Assembly: GCF_001423765.1 (NCBI RefSeq)
Contig: NZ_LMPG01000001.1
Span: forward strand, 68,073 to 132,072
Source of the DNA: Sphingomonas sp. Leaf343
Lineage (GTDB): Bacteria > Pseudomonadota > Alphaproteobacteria > Sphingomonadales > Sphingomonadaceae
Length of the DNA stretch: 64,000 bases
Reading direction: 5' to 3'
Position 1 is the first letter of the stretch, and each line of letters opens with the position of its first letter. This document shows, piece after piece, positions 44,584 through 59,112 of the stretch. Under the pieces are notes generated by a model, which was not told where the DNA came from, did no database searches, and worked only from the letters and a program-made list of their open reading frames with translations. The translations under genes were made by a program, and so were the position numbers.

Positions 44584-44645
44584 GAAGGCGGGAACCCAGT
44601 GCCTGCGCATATGACACTGGTCAGGCAGAACTGGGCTCCGCCTTC
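44584..44645. repeat. intergenic palindromic repeat (REP-like)
   Basis: GAAGGCGG plus CCCAGT at 44584-44600 pair with ACTGGG plus CCGCCTTC at 44630-44645 around a small internal bulge and a loop of about 29 bases. Its style, with GAAGGCGGGAACCC and CTGGGCTCCGCCTTC ends, recalls short dispersed intergenic repeats of sphingomonads. It lies between the ATPase and esterase genes. Confidence 0.6.
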
Positions 44646-44671
44646 AAGGGAGAACGTCGATCGATGGCAGG

Positions 44672-45748
44672 TTACCGCATCAGTCCCGCCGCGCGCATCG
44701 CGCGGTCGATCGTGTCCTGCACACCGGCCGGCATCGACCCCAGCGACGGCATCTCCGGAAAGGCCGAAGCCTTCGCCGGCTCCTCTCCCGTCCGCTCGAC
44801 GCTCACCTGCTCCGTCAGGCCCCAGGATCGCGCGATCGCCAGCGTGCTGGAGAGGCCGACATCCAGCATGTACGGTCCCGCATGTCCCAGCGCGGCGGGA
44901 TCGACGGGCACGCCGTGGCCCATGCCGGCGATCGCCCATTGCTCGACCGCATCGCGCCCCGCGGCGTCCGCCCACACGCGGCGTTCCCAGCGTGGTCCCG
45001 TTTCGACCCGGCTCACGGCGGCAGGAAGTCCGTGGACGGTGCGCCATTGGCCGGTCAGGCGGTCCATATTGGCCGCGGTGACGGTCGAGTCCGCGCTGCC
45101 GTGCCACACCGAAACGCGTGGCCAGCGCGTGGCCCCGCCAGCGGCGCGCACCGCGTCGGCGGCTACATCGTCACCGGCCAGTCCGTGGCCGCGCATCCGG
45201 TCGAGCGCCTGCGACACGTTCGATGCGCTGCCATAGGGCAGGCCGCCGATGATCGCGCCGCCCGCGAACAGCTCCGGCCAGGTCGCGAGCATCACCGCCG
45301 TCATTGCCCCGCCCGCCGACAGGCCGGTGACGAAGACGCGGGCCGGATCGATGCCGTGACGGGAGATCGTCGTGCGGATCATCTGCGCGATCGACTCGGC
45401 CTCGCCGCCGGTGCGGCGGATGTCGCCCGGCTCGAACCAGTTGAAACACATATTGCCGTTGTTGCCGCGCTTCTGTTCCGGCAGCAGCACGACGAAGCCC
45501 TCTGCATCCGCCAGCGCCGACCAGCCGGTGCCGTGGTCGTAGCCCGCGGCGGTCTGCGTACAGCCGTGCAGCGCCACGACCAGCGCCGCACCCGGCTTCA
45601 GACCGTCGGGCACATACAGCCTCGCGTGCAAGTCGCCGGGATTGCTGCCGAAGTCGGCTAGCGTGTCGAGCCGGTCGCTGCCGGCGGTCGGCATCGAAGG
45701 CGGCTGGAACCTGGCGAGGCGGGCCAGCGTGTCGGAGATACGTCGCAT
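44672..45748 (-). CDS. PHB-depolymerase-family (LpqC-type, CE1-like) esterase
   Basis: 358 residues, alpha/beta hydrolase fold. Nucleophile Ser144 is in GLSAGGAM, the acid is probably Asp220 in HGSADSTV and the base His278 in GMGHGVP. The oxyanion segment is LHGCTQTA (about 60-67). No clear signal peptide is seen. ATG 45748 follows GAGGAG. The family includes polyhydroxybutyrate depolymerases and feruloyl or acetyl esterases of plant cell wall; here the setting among carbohydrate genes favours a plant-ester function, but this is not proved. Confidence 0.83.
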   Translation of the reverse strand: MRRISDTLARLARFQPPSMPTAGSDRLDTLADFGSNPGDLHARLYVPDGLKPGAALVVALHGCTQTAAGYDHGTGWSALADAEGFVVLLPEQKRGNNGNMCFNWFEPGDIRRTGGEAESIAQMIRTTISRHGIDPARVFVTGLSAGGAMTAVMLATWPELFAGGAIIGGLPYGSASNVSQALDRMRGHGLAGDDVAADAVRAAGGATRWPRVSVWHGSADSTVTAANMDRLTGQWRTVHGLPAAVSRVETGPRWERRVWADAAGRDAVEQWAIAGMGHGVPVDPAALGHAGPYMLDVGLSSTLAIARSWGLTEQVSVERTGEEPAKASAFPEMPSLGSMPAGVQDTIDRAMRAAGLMR

Positions 45749-45872
45749 GTCTGCTCCTCAAGGTGAGCCGCTCACGCGACCGTCGTCCAGCAGGATATGG
45801 GATTTATGTTGCGGCGCACAATAAGCGCGGGTCTTTAACGGGTGGTCAACCATATCCCGGTAGTCCGCAGCC

Positions 45873-46769
45873 ATGCGATGCCGCCTCAGCCTGTCGATCG
45901 CCGCCACCGTGGCCGCCACGGGCTGCACCCCGGAACAGCGGGTGCGGGTGGTGCAGGCAGTGCCGCCGCCCGCCCTGTCGAAGGCGCAGGCGAAGTTGCT
46001 GGCCGATTTCGGCCTGACGCCGGACCAGCAGCCCGAGGCGACGGTCGGCACCCCTGCCGCGCCCGCCGAGCCGTTCACGTCCGCCGCCCGCTCGCTGTCG
46101 GACGCGAACCGCGCCGAGGACTGCCTGACATCCGCGATCTACTACGAGGCGCGATCCGAAACGGACGACGGCCAGCGCGCCGTCGCGCAGGTCGTGCTGA
46201 ACCGGGTGCGTGACCGTGCCTTTCCGTCCAGCGTTTGCGGTGTGGTGTATCAACGCTCGTCCAAGGGGTGCCAGTTCAGCTTCGCCTGCGACGGATCGAT
46301 GGACCGGCCGCGGGACATCGGTTCGTGGGAGCGCGCCCGCCGCGTCGCCGCCGCCGCGCTGGATGGCGCGGTCTATGCGCCGGTCGGTGTCGCAACCTTC
46401 TATCACACCTTCGCCGTATCGCCCTGGTGGGCACCCAGCCTGTCGCGCATCGGCCAGATCGGCGCGCATATCTTCTATCGCTGGCGCGGCGCGATGGCGG
46501 GCGCGCTCAGCCTGCGCCAGCGTTATGCGGGCGTGGAGCCGGGCACCGACACGCTGCTCGCCGCCGCCGATCCGCAGCCGAGCGGCGATACCGCGCACGG
46601 GGTGGCGATCCATCGCGGCACGGCCGAGTTTGCTGCCGCCGCAGAACCGACCGCCGCCGCCGCCGCAGTCGCTGCCGAACCCGTGAAGCTCGCCGCCATG
46701 TCCGGCGTTCGCATTCACCGCGGCGTCGCGATGCCCGGCGGCGACATGGATACGACCGCCGCCGAATAG
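45873..46769 (+). CDS. SleB-type cell wall hydrolase (Hydrolase_2 domain)
   Basis: 298 residues. The N-terminus is a signal sequence with a weak lipobox-like AATGC. The Hydrolase_2 domain (about 80-200) begins with CLTSAIYYEARSE and continues with QVVLNRVR, CGVVYQ and CQFSFACDG; the Glu of YYEARSE is the probable catalytic acid. Relatives cleave peptidoglycan glycan strands in spores or during growth of alphaproteobacteria. The C-terminal part is alanine-rich and low-complexity. It converges with the GH30 gene, 4 bases apart. Confidence 0.85.
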   Translation: MRCRLSLSIAATVAATGCTPEQRVRVVQAVPPPALSKAQAKLLADFGLTPDQQPEATVGTPAAPAEPFTSAARSLSDANRAEDCLTSAIYYEARSETDDGQRAVAQVVLNRVRDRAFPSSVCGVVYQRSSKGCQFSFACDGSMDRPRDIGSWERARRVAAAALDGAVYAPVGVATFYHTFAVSPWWAPSLSRIGQIGAHIFYRWRGAMAGALSLRQRYAGVEPGTDTLLAAADPQPSGDTAHGVAIHRGTAEFAAAAEPTAAAAAVAAEPVKLAAMSGVRIHRGVAMPGGDMDTTAAE

Positions 46770-46773
46770 CCAG

Positions 46774-51626
<4,853 letters not shown>

Positions 51627-51667
51627 GTTCCGTCGATTTGCCGCAAACTGAGGGCAGTACATCGCGT

Positions 51668-51694
51668 CGGGAGTGTAAAATGGCCACACTCCCG
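51668..51694. repeat. 9-base inverted repeat between GH2 and TonB receptor genes
   Basis: CGGGAGTGT (51668-51676) and ACACTCCCG (51686-51694) are exact complements around 9 bases. It lies 41 bases after the GH2 stop. There is no T tract, so it may be a weak terminator, a message-end stabiliser or an operator. A perfect 8-base palindrome, ATTGCAAT, occurs further down at 51724-51731. Confidence 0.55.
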
Positions 51695-51858
51695 TCGCTT
51701 ATGACGTTGATAACTCCTACTATATTGCAATCGTCCGATAAAACCGACTAGCGCAGCGGCGGGAAATCGCCGCCGTCCGGCGGCGGAACCTCCCGGGTTC
51801 AGGCAGGCCGAGAACGGCCGCGCGGTGCATCGCTGCACCGGTGGAGAGGACGAAAACG

Positions 51859-54837
51859 ATGAAGCGCGCACCCTTATTCCTGTTGTCGAGCGCCACGATG
51901 GCGCTGGTGATCGCCGGCGCGATGCCCGCCGCGGCGCAGGACGCGCCAACACCCGCCGCGCAGGATGCTCCGGCCCCGACCGCCGGCGAGACGACGCAGG
52001 TCAACCCCGCCGCCGATGTCGCGCCCGCGCCTGCCGCGCCGCAGTCTCCGACCGCGCCGCAATCGCCCGAAGGTGGGCAGGATCAGGAGGCCGCGCAGGC
52101 GGCCCCGCCCGCCGGCTATGCGGCGCAGGGGGATGGCGGCGAGATCGTCGTGACGGGGTTCCGCCAGAGCCTCAGTTCCGCGCAGGCGTTGAAGCGCGAC
52201 TCCGATTCGATCCTCGACGCGATCGTCGCCGAGGATATCGGCAAGCTGCCCGACAACAACGCGTCGGAGGCGCTGGCTCGCATCACCGGCGTGCAGGTGA
52301 CGCGCACCAACGACGAGGCGACGGGCGTGCTGGTCCGCGGCCTGCCCGACCTGACCACCACCTTCAACGGCCGCGAGATCTTCACCGCCGAGAACCGCGG
52401 CGTCGCGCTTCAGGATTTCCCCGCCGGTGCGCTCGCCGCGCTGGAGGTCTATAAGTCCGGTACGTCGAACCTGATCGAGCCGGGCCTCGCCGGGCTCATC
52501 AACGTGCGCTCGCGCCGGCCGTTCGACTTCGACGGGCTGGAGATCGCAGGCGCGATCCGCGGCACGTACAACGACCAGTCGAACAAGTACGACCCGAACG
52601 GCAACATCCTCATCAGCAACCGGTGGGAGACGGGGATCGGCGACTTCGGTGCGCTCATCAACTTCGCCTACACCCAGTCGCATTACCGCAATGCCGTCCG
52701 TTACGACGAGGCGTTCGTTCGGACGCCGGTCGGCGATCTCGGCACGACCGACGACGATCTGCCCGTCACGACGCCGGGCGTCGGCAACGAATTCGCCTTC
52801 CCCGGCTCGATCGGCAATTATTACAGCCGCGGCAAGCGGTGGCGGCCGTCGATCAACGGCTCGCTCCAGTGGAAGCCTGCGTCGAACCTGGAAATCTATG
52901 CCGACGGCCTGTGGCAGGCCTATCGCGGAGAGGCCGCGAACGAGTGGTTCAACGCCAACCTCGAACGCGCCAGCGTTGCCGGCGTGCGCCCGACCCTGAG
53001 CAACGTCGTGCTGGTCGAAGGCGAGCCGAACAAGGCCGCCAGCCTGACCAAGACCGGTGGCTATCCGGCGGAGATGTACCGGTCGACCAACAACGATCGC
53101 ACCGATACCTATCAGGGTGCGATCGGCTTCGTCTGGAGCATCGGTCGCGCGAAGATTTCGAGTGATTTCGCCTATACCACGTCGACCTACACCGCGAGCG
53201 AGTACAGCCTCGACTCGCAGTTCACCTCCGCGCCGACGGTCAATGCGGCGTTCGATGTCGACGGATCGGTCGATTACGACCTTGGCGGATACGACGCGCT
53301 GAACCCCGCCAACTATGCGTGGCGCGGCTATTACGAGCGCCGGTACAAGGCGAAGGGCGACGGTATCCAGTGGCGGGCCGATGTCGACCTCGCCACCGAC
53401 TTCGCGGTGCTGCCGTCGATCCAGTTCGGCGCGCGCTACGTCGATCGCAATTCCAGTCTGGAACAGGGCAACCGCTACGCCAACACCTCGACGCTGGGCA
53501 TCCCGCTCGCCAGCCTGCCGTCCGGCGCGCTGGAGACCGTGACGGACGGCTTCCGCAGCAACACGCTGCCGGGTTTCCAGAACTGGCTGATGCCCAGCCG
53601 CGTCAACATCCGCGAGAACTTCGCCGGGCTTCAGCAGGCGTCGGTCGCGGCGCTGACGCAGCTGGCGGCGGCCAATCCGACCGACACCGGCCTGGCCGAG
53701 AACCTCGCCCGGTTCCAGACGGCGATCATCCCGCTCGACCCGCTCGGCGGCTTCACCGCGACGGAGCAGACCTACGCCTTCTATGCGCAGGGCAAGTATG
53801 AATTCACGGTCGGGACGTTCGACATCGACGGCACGTTCGGGGTGCGCGCGGTGAATACCGACGGCCGCTATTCGGGCTTCCAGCGGTCGGTCGACGCCGC
53901 GGGCGTCGCCAGCATCGACCCGATCACCAACAAGCAGAACTACCTCGACATCCTGCCGTCCGCCAACATGCGGATCAAGTTCACGCCGAAGTTCCAGGCG
54001 CGTTTCGCCTATACCGAAACGCGCACGCGGCCGACCTTCGGCCAGCTCAACCCCGGTGCGACGGTGACGTTCAACAGCCAGACCTCGGGCGGGCAGACGA
54101 CCGGGCCGGATGGACAGCCGCTGTTCAACGCGTTCGTCACGCGCGGCAATCCCAACCTCCAGCCGCTGACGTCGAACAATTTCGACGCGACGCTGGAATG
54201 GTATTTCTCGAAGACGGGGTCGCTGACCGGTGCGGTATTCTATCGCGACCTGTTCGGCTTCATCAACACGTACACGAATCCGGTCGAGAACTTCGAGGGG
54301 CTGGGCCGCGTCCAGTTGACGCAACCGGAGAATGCCGGCGCCGGCAAGGTCAAGGGTGCGGAGATCGGCATCCAGTCGTTCTTCGACTTCCTGCCGGGCG
54401 TCCTCAGCGGCTTCGGCGGACAGGCCAACGTCACCTATCTCGACGGCACCAACGAACTGCCCTCGGCACTGGGCGAGCAGGCCCCGATCGTGCCGATCAC
54501 CGGCGTGTCGAAGTGGACGTACAACCTGACCGCCTTCTACGAGCGCGGGCCGATCTCGACGCGCCTGTCGTACAATCGCCGCAGCGAGTTCGTGAACAGC
54601 TTTAACCGCAACGTCAACGAGGAGCAATATGCCGGCGAGACGACGCGGGCGGTGTCGCGCCTCGATTATTCGCTGGCCTACACCCCGTTCAAGAACCTGA
54701 CGTTGACGGCCGATATCAACAACATTCTGGCGACGCCGTTCAACAACTACCGCAACTATAACGCGACCCAGTTTTTTCCCCGCGATGTTCGCGAGGAGGG
54801 GCGCTATTACAGCCTCGGTGCCCGGTTTCGGTTCTGA
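51859..54837 (+). CDS. TonB-dependent outer-membrane receptor of the arabinan/galactan locus
   Basis: 992 residues from ATG 51859 with GGAGAGGA upstream. The signal peptide ends at PAAAQD. A long Ala/Pro/Gln linker (about 30-95) precedes the TonB box EIVVTGFRQSL (about 100-110) and plug (DIGKLPDNNASEALARITGVQV), and the barrel ends in GARFRF. The DxIGKLPDxNxAEALQRIPGV-type plug is typical of alphaproteobacterial carbohydrate receptors. The GH43 gene starts 4 bases after its stop, so it probably leads an operon that includes GH43, GH51 and further arabinanases. It would import arabino- or galacto-oligosaccharides. Confidence 0.93.
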   Translation: MKRAPLFLLSSATMALVIAGAMPAAAQDAPTPAAQDAPAPTAGETTQVNPAADVAPAPAAPQSPTAPQSPEGGQDQEAAQAAPPAGYAAQGDGGEIVVTGFRQSLSSAQALKRDSDSILDAIVAEDIGKLPDNNASEALARITGVQVTRTNDEATGVLVRGLPDLTTTFNGREIFTAENRGVALQDFPAGALAALEVYKSGTSNLIEPGLAGLINVRSRRPFDFDGLEIAGAIRGTYNDQSNKYDPNGNILISNRWETGIGDFGALINFAYTQSHYRNAVRYDEAFVRTPVGDLGTTDDDLPVTTPGVGNEFAFPGSIGNYYSRGKRWRPSINGSLQWKPASNLEIYADGLWQAYRGEAANEWFNANLERASVAGVRPTLSNVVLVEGEPNKAASLTKTGGYPAEMYRSTNNDRTDTYQGAIGFVWSIGRAKISSDFAYTTSTYTASEYSLDSQFTSAPTVNAAFDVDGSVDYDLGGYDALNPANYAWRGYYERRYKAKGDGIQWRADVDLATDFAVLPSIQFGARYVDRNSSLEQGNRYANTSTLGIPLASLPSGALETVTDGFRSNTLPGFQNWLMPSRVNIRENFAGLQQASVAALTQLAAANPTDTGLAENLARFQTAIIPLDPLGGFTATEQTYAFYAQGKYEFTVGTFDIDGTFGVRAVNTDGRYSGFQRSVDAAGVASIDPITNKQNYLDILPSANMRIKFTPKFQARFAYTETRTRPTFGQLNPGATVTFNSQTSGGQTTGPDGQPLFNAFVTRGNPNLQPLTSNNFDATLEWYFSKTGSLTGAVFYRDLFGFINTYTNPVENFEGLGRVQLTQPENAGAGKVKGAEIGIQSFFDFLPGVLSGFGGQANVTYLDGTNELPSALGEQAPIVPITGVSKWTYNLTAFYERGPISTRLSYNRRSEFVNSFNRNVNEEQYAGETTRAVSRLDYSLAYTPFKNLTLTADINNILATPFNNYRNYNATQFFPRDVREEGRYYSLGARFRF

Positions 54838-54841
54838 GGTC

Positions 54842-56212
54842 ATGATGAAAAACGCGTTCGCCATTCTCGCTCTGTGTCTTGCCGGAGCGGGGGTGGCGGC
54901 CGACGTTCCGACGCCGCGCTGGGATCTGCCGGGTGCGGGCAACCCGTTGCTGCCGGGGTATTTCGCGGACCCCTCGATCGTGCGCGACAGGGGCCGCTGG
55001 TACATCTTCGCGACGATCGATCCGTGGGGCGACGACCGGCTTGGTCTGTGGCAGTCGGACAACGGCCGCGACTGGACCTTCTCCACACCGGATTGGCCGA
55101 CCAAACAGGCCGCGACCAGTCCGACCTCCGGCGACGCCAAGGTCTGGGCACCCTCCGTCGTGCAGGCGAGGGACGGCCGCTGGTGGATGTACGTGTCGGT
55201 CGGCAACGAGATCTGGGTCGGCACCGCACCCTCCGCTGGCGGACCCTGGCGCGATGCGAATGGCGGCAAGCCGCTGGTGAACAAAGCGTTTGCGCCGAAA
55301 TATCACATGATCGACGCGGAGGCGTTCATCGACGATGACGGGCAGGCGTATCTCTATTGGGGTTCGGGCTGGAACTGGACCAACGGCCATTGCTTCGTCG
55401 CTAAGCTGAAGCCCGACATGATCGGCTTCGACGGTCCGGTGCGCGACGTGACGCCCGCCAACTATTTCGAGGGACCGTTCATGGTGAAGGCGAACGGCCG
55501 CTATTACCTGACCTATAGCGACGGCAACACGACAAAGGACACGTACAAGGTGCGCTATGCGGCCGGCGCGACGCCGTTCGGCCCGTTCGAGGAGGGTGTG
55601 ACCAGCCCGATCCTCCAGACCGATGCGGCGCGACAGATCGTCAGCCCCGGCCATCACGCCGTCTTCCGGTCCGGCGGCGACCCGTACATCCTCTACCACC
55701 GGCAGGGCCTGCCGTTCGATCCCGCCGGCACCGAGGTGAAGCGGCAGATCGCGGTCGACGCGCTGCGCTTCGCCGCCGACGGCACCATCGCGAAGGTCGA
55801 ACCGACGCATACCGGTGGGGCGGTGACGGGCTTCGCGGCCGCTCGCACGCGCGGATTGCGGTGGCAGGCGAGCGGCACGGCGGGCGATCCGCTGCATGGT
55901 CCCGAACGGGCGGCGGACGACAATTACGCGACGTTGTGGAAGCCGCTGGTCGGTCGGCCGGTGACGTTGGTCGCCGACCTCGGTAAGAGCCGGCCGGTGC
56001 GCGGGACACGGCTGCGGCCGGAATATGCGACGAAGCCGTACCGCTTCCGGGTCGAGGCATCGCGCGACGGCCGTCGCTGGACGCCGCTCGCCGCCGACGC
56101 CGTCCGCACCGGATCGCCGATCGTGGTCGCGCATCCGACGACGACGCGCTGGCTGCGGCTGGTGTTCGCGGACGCCGCCGATGTCGGTGTTTTCGAATGG
56201 ACAATCGACTGA
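54842..56212 (+). CDS. GH43 glycoside hydrolase with C-terminal F5/8-type carbohydrate-binding domain
   Basis: 456 residues from ATG 54842; the next codon is also ATG and has better spacing to GAGG. The signal peptide ends at GVAAD. The GH43 propeller has Asp43 (FADPS), Asp158 (MIDAE) and Glu210 (FEGPF). The last 110 residues form a galactose-binding-like (CBM32/discoidin) domain: YATLWKP, LVADLGKSRPVRGTRL and FEWTID. The catalytic part resembles GH43 branches with galactanase or arabinofuranosidase activity. It directly follows the TonB receptor. Confidence 0.87.
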   Translation: MMKNAFAILALCLAGAGVAADVPTPRWDLPGAGNPLLPGYFADPSIVRDRGRWYIFATIDPWGDDRLGLWQSDNGRDWTFSTPDWPTKQAATSPTSGDAKVWAPSVVQARDGRWWMYVSVGNEIWVGTAPSAGGPWRDANGGKPLVNKAFAPKYHMIDAEAFIDDDGQAYLYWGSGWNWTNGHCFVAKLKPDMIGFDGPVRDVTPANYFEGPFMVKANGRYYLTYSDGNTTKDTYKVRYAAGATPFGPFEEGVTSPILQTDAARQIVSPGHHAVFRSGGDPYILYHRQGLPFDPAGTEVKRQIAVDALRFAADGTIAKVEPTHTGGAVTGFAAARTRGLRWQASGTAGDPLHGPERAADDNYATLWKPLVGRPVTLVADLGKSRPVRGTRLRPEYATKPYRFRVEASRDGRRWTPLAADAVRTGSPIVVAHPTTTRWLRLVFADAADVGVFEWTID

Positions 56213-56292
56213 TTGCGCCCGGATGAACGACTCGTTATGTCGGAGTAATCAACAGCGCCGCGACGACGGCGAACCTTGAACGGGAGAGATCG

Positions 56293-57873
56293 ATGACACG
56301 AACCTGGCGCACCTTCGCGGCCGCCCTGCTGCTGACCGCCAGTGGCGGCGCTGTCGCCCAGACCGAGCAGGCGTCCGCTCCGGCGGCTCAGGGCGCGCTG
56401 ACCGCGACCGCCACCGTTCGCGGCGACACGCCGGGCGCGACCTATGACCGCCGCGTCTTCACCCAGTTCGCGGAGCATCTCGGCAACGGCATCTATGGCG
56501 GCCTGTGGGTCGGCAACGACCGCAAGATCCCCAACACCCGCGGCTTCCGCAACGACGTGGTCGGCGCGCTGAAGGGGCTGGGCGTGCCCGTCATCCGCTG
56601 GCCGGGCGGCTGCTTCGCCGACGAGTATCACTGGCGCGAGGGCATCGGCGCGAAGGCGAAGCGCCCGGTCAAGATCAACACGCACTGGGGCGGCGTGACC
56701 GAGCCGAACAGCGTCGGCACGCACGAGTTCATGGATCTGGCCGAACAGGTCGGCGCGGACGCCTATATCAGCGGCAATGTCGGCAACGGCAGTCCGCAGG
56801 AAATGGCGGAGTGGGTCGAATACATGACCTCGCCCGCCGGCACGCTGGCGGACGAACGCGCGAAGAACGGCCGCAAGGAGCCGTGGAAGCTGCCGCTGTT
56901 CGGCATCGGCAACGAGCTGTGGGGTTGCGGCGGCAACATGCGCGCGCCCTATGCGGCGGACGTGACGCGTCGCTACGCCACCTTCATCAAGGCACCGGCG
57001 GGCACCCGCATCCTGAAAGTCGCATCGGGGGCGAACGCCGACGATTACGAGTGGACGGAAACGATGATCCGCGACACCGCGGGCCAGATCGATGCGCTGT
57101 CGCTGCATTACTACACGGTGCCGGGCGGCTGGGCGCCGCGCGCTTCTCCGTCGCAGTTCGACGAGGCCGGCTGGGCCGAGACGCTCGCGGAAACGTGGCG
57201 GATGGACGACATCATCACCAAGCATTCGAAGATCATGGACAAGTATGATCCGAACAAGCGGATCTGGCTGGCCATCGACGAATGGGGCACGTGGTACGGC
57301 CAGGACGAGGGGACGCACCCGGGCTTCCTGCGCCAGCAGAACTCGCTGCGCGACGCGCTGGTCGCGGCGATCAACCTCAACATCTTCGCCAAGCATGCCG
57401 ATCGCGTGAAGCTGACCGCGATCGCGCAGATGGTGAACGTGCTGCAGGCGATGATCCTGACGGAGGGGCCGAAGATGGTCCTGACGCCGACGTACCACGT
57501 CTTCAAGATGTACAAGCCGTACATGGACGCGACGGTGCTGCCGATCGAACTGAAGACGCCGTGGTACAACAAGGACAAGTGGGTCGTCCCCACCGTCAGC
57601 GCGAGCGCGGTTCGCGACAAGGCGGGTCAGGTCCATGTCGGCATGGCCAACAGCGATCCGAACCGGTCGATCACCGTGTCGACGACGCTGACCGGCGTCA
57701 CCGCCAGCGGCGTGACCGGCACGATCGTCACCGCCCCGACGATGACGGCGATCAACACGTTCGATCAGCCGAACAACGTCGTGCCGACCGCCTTCACCGG
57801 CGCGCAGCTCGGGAACGGCACGCTGACCGTGACGCTGCCGCCCAAGTCGGTCGTGATGCTCGACCTGCGCTGA
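56293..57873 (+). CDS. GH51 alpha-L-arabinofuranosidase, secreted
   Basis: 526 residues behind GGGAGAG. The signal peptide ends at GAVAQ. The TIM barrel has the family's FAEHLGNGIYGGLWVG opening, VIRWPGGCFADEYHW, acid/base Glu208 in GIGNELWGCGG and nucleophile Glu330 in LAIDEWGTWYG, followed by the C-terminal beta-sandwich. GH51 enzymes take alpha-1,2/1,3/1,5-linked arabinofuranose from arabinan and arabinoxylan; most are cytoplasmic, so export is notable. It sits between two GH43 genes in the same operon; the gap to the next gene is 11 bases. Confidence 0.95.
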   Translation: MTRTWRTFAAALLLTASGGAVAQTEQASAPAAQGALTATATVRGDTPGATYDRRVFTQFAEHLGNGIYGGLWVGNDRKIPNTRGFRNDVVGALKGLGVPVIRWPGGCFADEYHWREGIGAKAKRPVKINTHWGGVTEPNSVGTHEFMDLAEQVGADAYISGNVGNGSPQEMAEWVEYMTSPAGTLADERAKNGRKEPWKLPLFGIGNELWGCGGNMRAPYAADVTRRYATFIKAPAGTRILKVASGANADDYEWTETMIRDTAGQIDALSLHYYTVPGGWAPRASPSQFDEAGWAETLAETWRMDDIITKHSKIMDKYDPNKRIWLAIDEWGTWYGQDEGTHPGFLRQQNSLRDALVAAINLNIFAKHADRVKLTAIAQMVNVLQAMILTEGPKMVLTPTYHVFKMYKPYMDATVLPIELKTPWYNKDKWVVPTVSASAVRDKAGQVHVGMANSDPNRSITVSTTLTGVTASGVTGTIVTAPTMTAINTFDQPNNVVPTAFTGAQLGNGTLTVTLPPKSVVMLDLR

Positions 57874-57884
57874 GGGAAAGTCCG

Positions 57885-58904
57885 ATGATCCGGATCGTCC
57901 TTGCCGCCGCGCTCTCCCTGCTTGCAGGGGGAGCGACGGTCGCCCAGGAGCCGCCATCGCCGCTCAACACGCGCCTGGACGGGGCGATCGCCCCGGTCCA
58001 TGATCCGGTCATCATACGCGCGGGCGACACGTATTACGTCTACGGCACCGGTCTCGGGCCGGGCCAGATGCTCGGCGCGCGGACGTCGAAGGACCTGATC
58101 CACTGGACGGAGGCCCCGTCGCCGATCGCCGCTCTGCCCGACTGGGCGACGAAGGCGGTACCCGGCACGAAGGGCATGTGGGCACCCGACATCAGCTACG
58201 TGAACGGGCGCTACCGGCTGTATTATTCCGTCTCGACATTCGGATCGAATCGCTCCGCGATCGGGCTGGCGACCAGCACGACGCTCGATGCCGCCGCGCC
58301 CGGCTATGGCTGGCGCGACGAGGGGATGGTCGTCGGCTCGACGCCCGACAGGGATTACAATGCGATCGACCCGAACCTGATCGTCGCGCGCGACGGTCGC
58401 CAGTATCTCGCGCTCGGCAGCTTCTGGACCGGCCTCAAGCTGTTCGAACTCGACCCGAAGACCGGCAAGATGCTGAAGCCCGATGCCGCGCCGGTGTCGA
58501 TCGCCCGCCGCCCGGCACCCGCCGGCGGCCCCGCGCCGGTCGAGGCACCGTTCATCATCGATCACGGCGGCTATTACTGGCTGCTCGCCAGCTACGACTA
58601 TTGCTGCAAGGGCGCGCAGAGCACCTACTATACCGTCGTCGGCCGGTCGAAGAATGTCGCCGGACCGTATCTGGGCAAGGACGGAAGTTCGATGTTGCAG
58701 GGCGGCGGCACGATCTTCCTGCGCGCCGACCTTCAGGAGCAACAACGCTATCGCGGCCCCGGCCACGCCGGCGCGTTCCGCGACAAGGACGGCACCGACT
58801 ACGTCGTCTATCACGCGTACGACAAGCAGAACAAAGGTGTGCCGACGTTGCGCATCGCCCGCATCCGCTGGGGCGCGGACGGCTGGCCGGTGGCGGAGCA
58901 GTAA
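57885..58904 (+). CDS. GH43 endo-1,5-alpha-L-arabinanase
   Basis: 339 residues from ATG 57885. The signal peptide ends at TVAQE. Catalytic residues are Asp40 (VHDPV), Asp162 (AIDPN) and Glu220 (VEAPF). The motifs KGMWAPDISYVNGRYRLYYS, FGSNRSAIGLATS and LASYDYCCKG are characteristic of endo-arabinanases (GH43 subfamily 5 type). The enzyme cuts the backbone of linear or debranched arabinan into oligosaccharides, which the exo-acting GH51 and GH43 neighbours would finish. Confidence 0.92.
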   Translation: MIRIVLAAALSLLAGGATVAQEPPSPLNTRLDGAIAPVHDPVIIRAGDTYYVYGTGLGPGQMLGARTSKDLIHWTEAPSPIAALPDWATKAVPGTKGMWAPDISYVNGRYRLYYSVSTFGSNRSAIGLATSTTLDAAAPGYGWRDEGMVVGSTPDRDYNAIDPNLIVARDGRQYLALGSFWTGLKLFELDPKTGKMLKPDAAPVSIARRPAPAGGPAPVEAPFIIDHGGYYWLLASYDYCCKGAQSTYYTVVGRSKNVAGPYLGKDGSSMLQGGGTIFLRADLQEQQRYRGPGHAGAFRDKDGTDYVVYHAYDKQNKGVPTLRIARIRWGADGWPVAEQ

Positions 58905-58969
58905 TCCGCTGGCCCGCTCATGCGCACCGCGTGTAGCAGGAAGCTTCGAGTGACTGAGGTCCCGAACTG

Positions 58970-59044
58970 TTCGTGCTGGGCCTGTCGAAGCATCTTCACG
59001 CCGGGCGTTGCAACAGGTAGCCCCATCGACAGGCTCAGGGCGAA
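58970..59044. repeat. intergenic palindromic repeat inside the arabinan operon
   Basis: TTCGTGCTGGGCCTGTCGA (58970-58988) and TCGACAGGCTCAGGGCGAA (59026-59044) are complementary in 16 of 19 positions. The sequence closely resembles a dispersed sphingomonad intergenic element whose ends contain GCCTGTCGAAGC and GACAGGCTCAGG. It lies in the 208-base gap between two GH43 genes and could attenuate or process the message. Confidence 0.7.
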
Positions 59045-59112
59045 TGATAGGGTCGGTGGCGGCACAGGTGTGACCGTCCGGGCGGCGAGACACAGGACTA
59101 ATGGAGAGCATC

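Noticed and set aside
45793..45857. GGATATGG and CCATATCC arms upstream of the SleB-type gene
   Set aside because: Eight-base arms 49 bases apart do not form a convincing operator or terminator.
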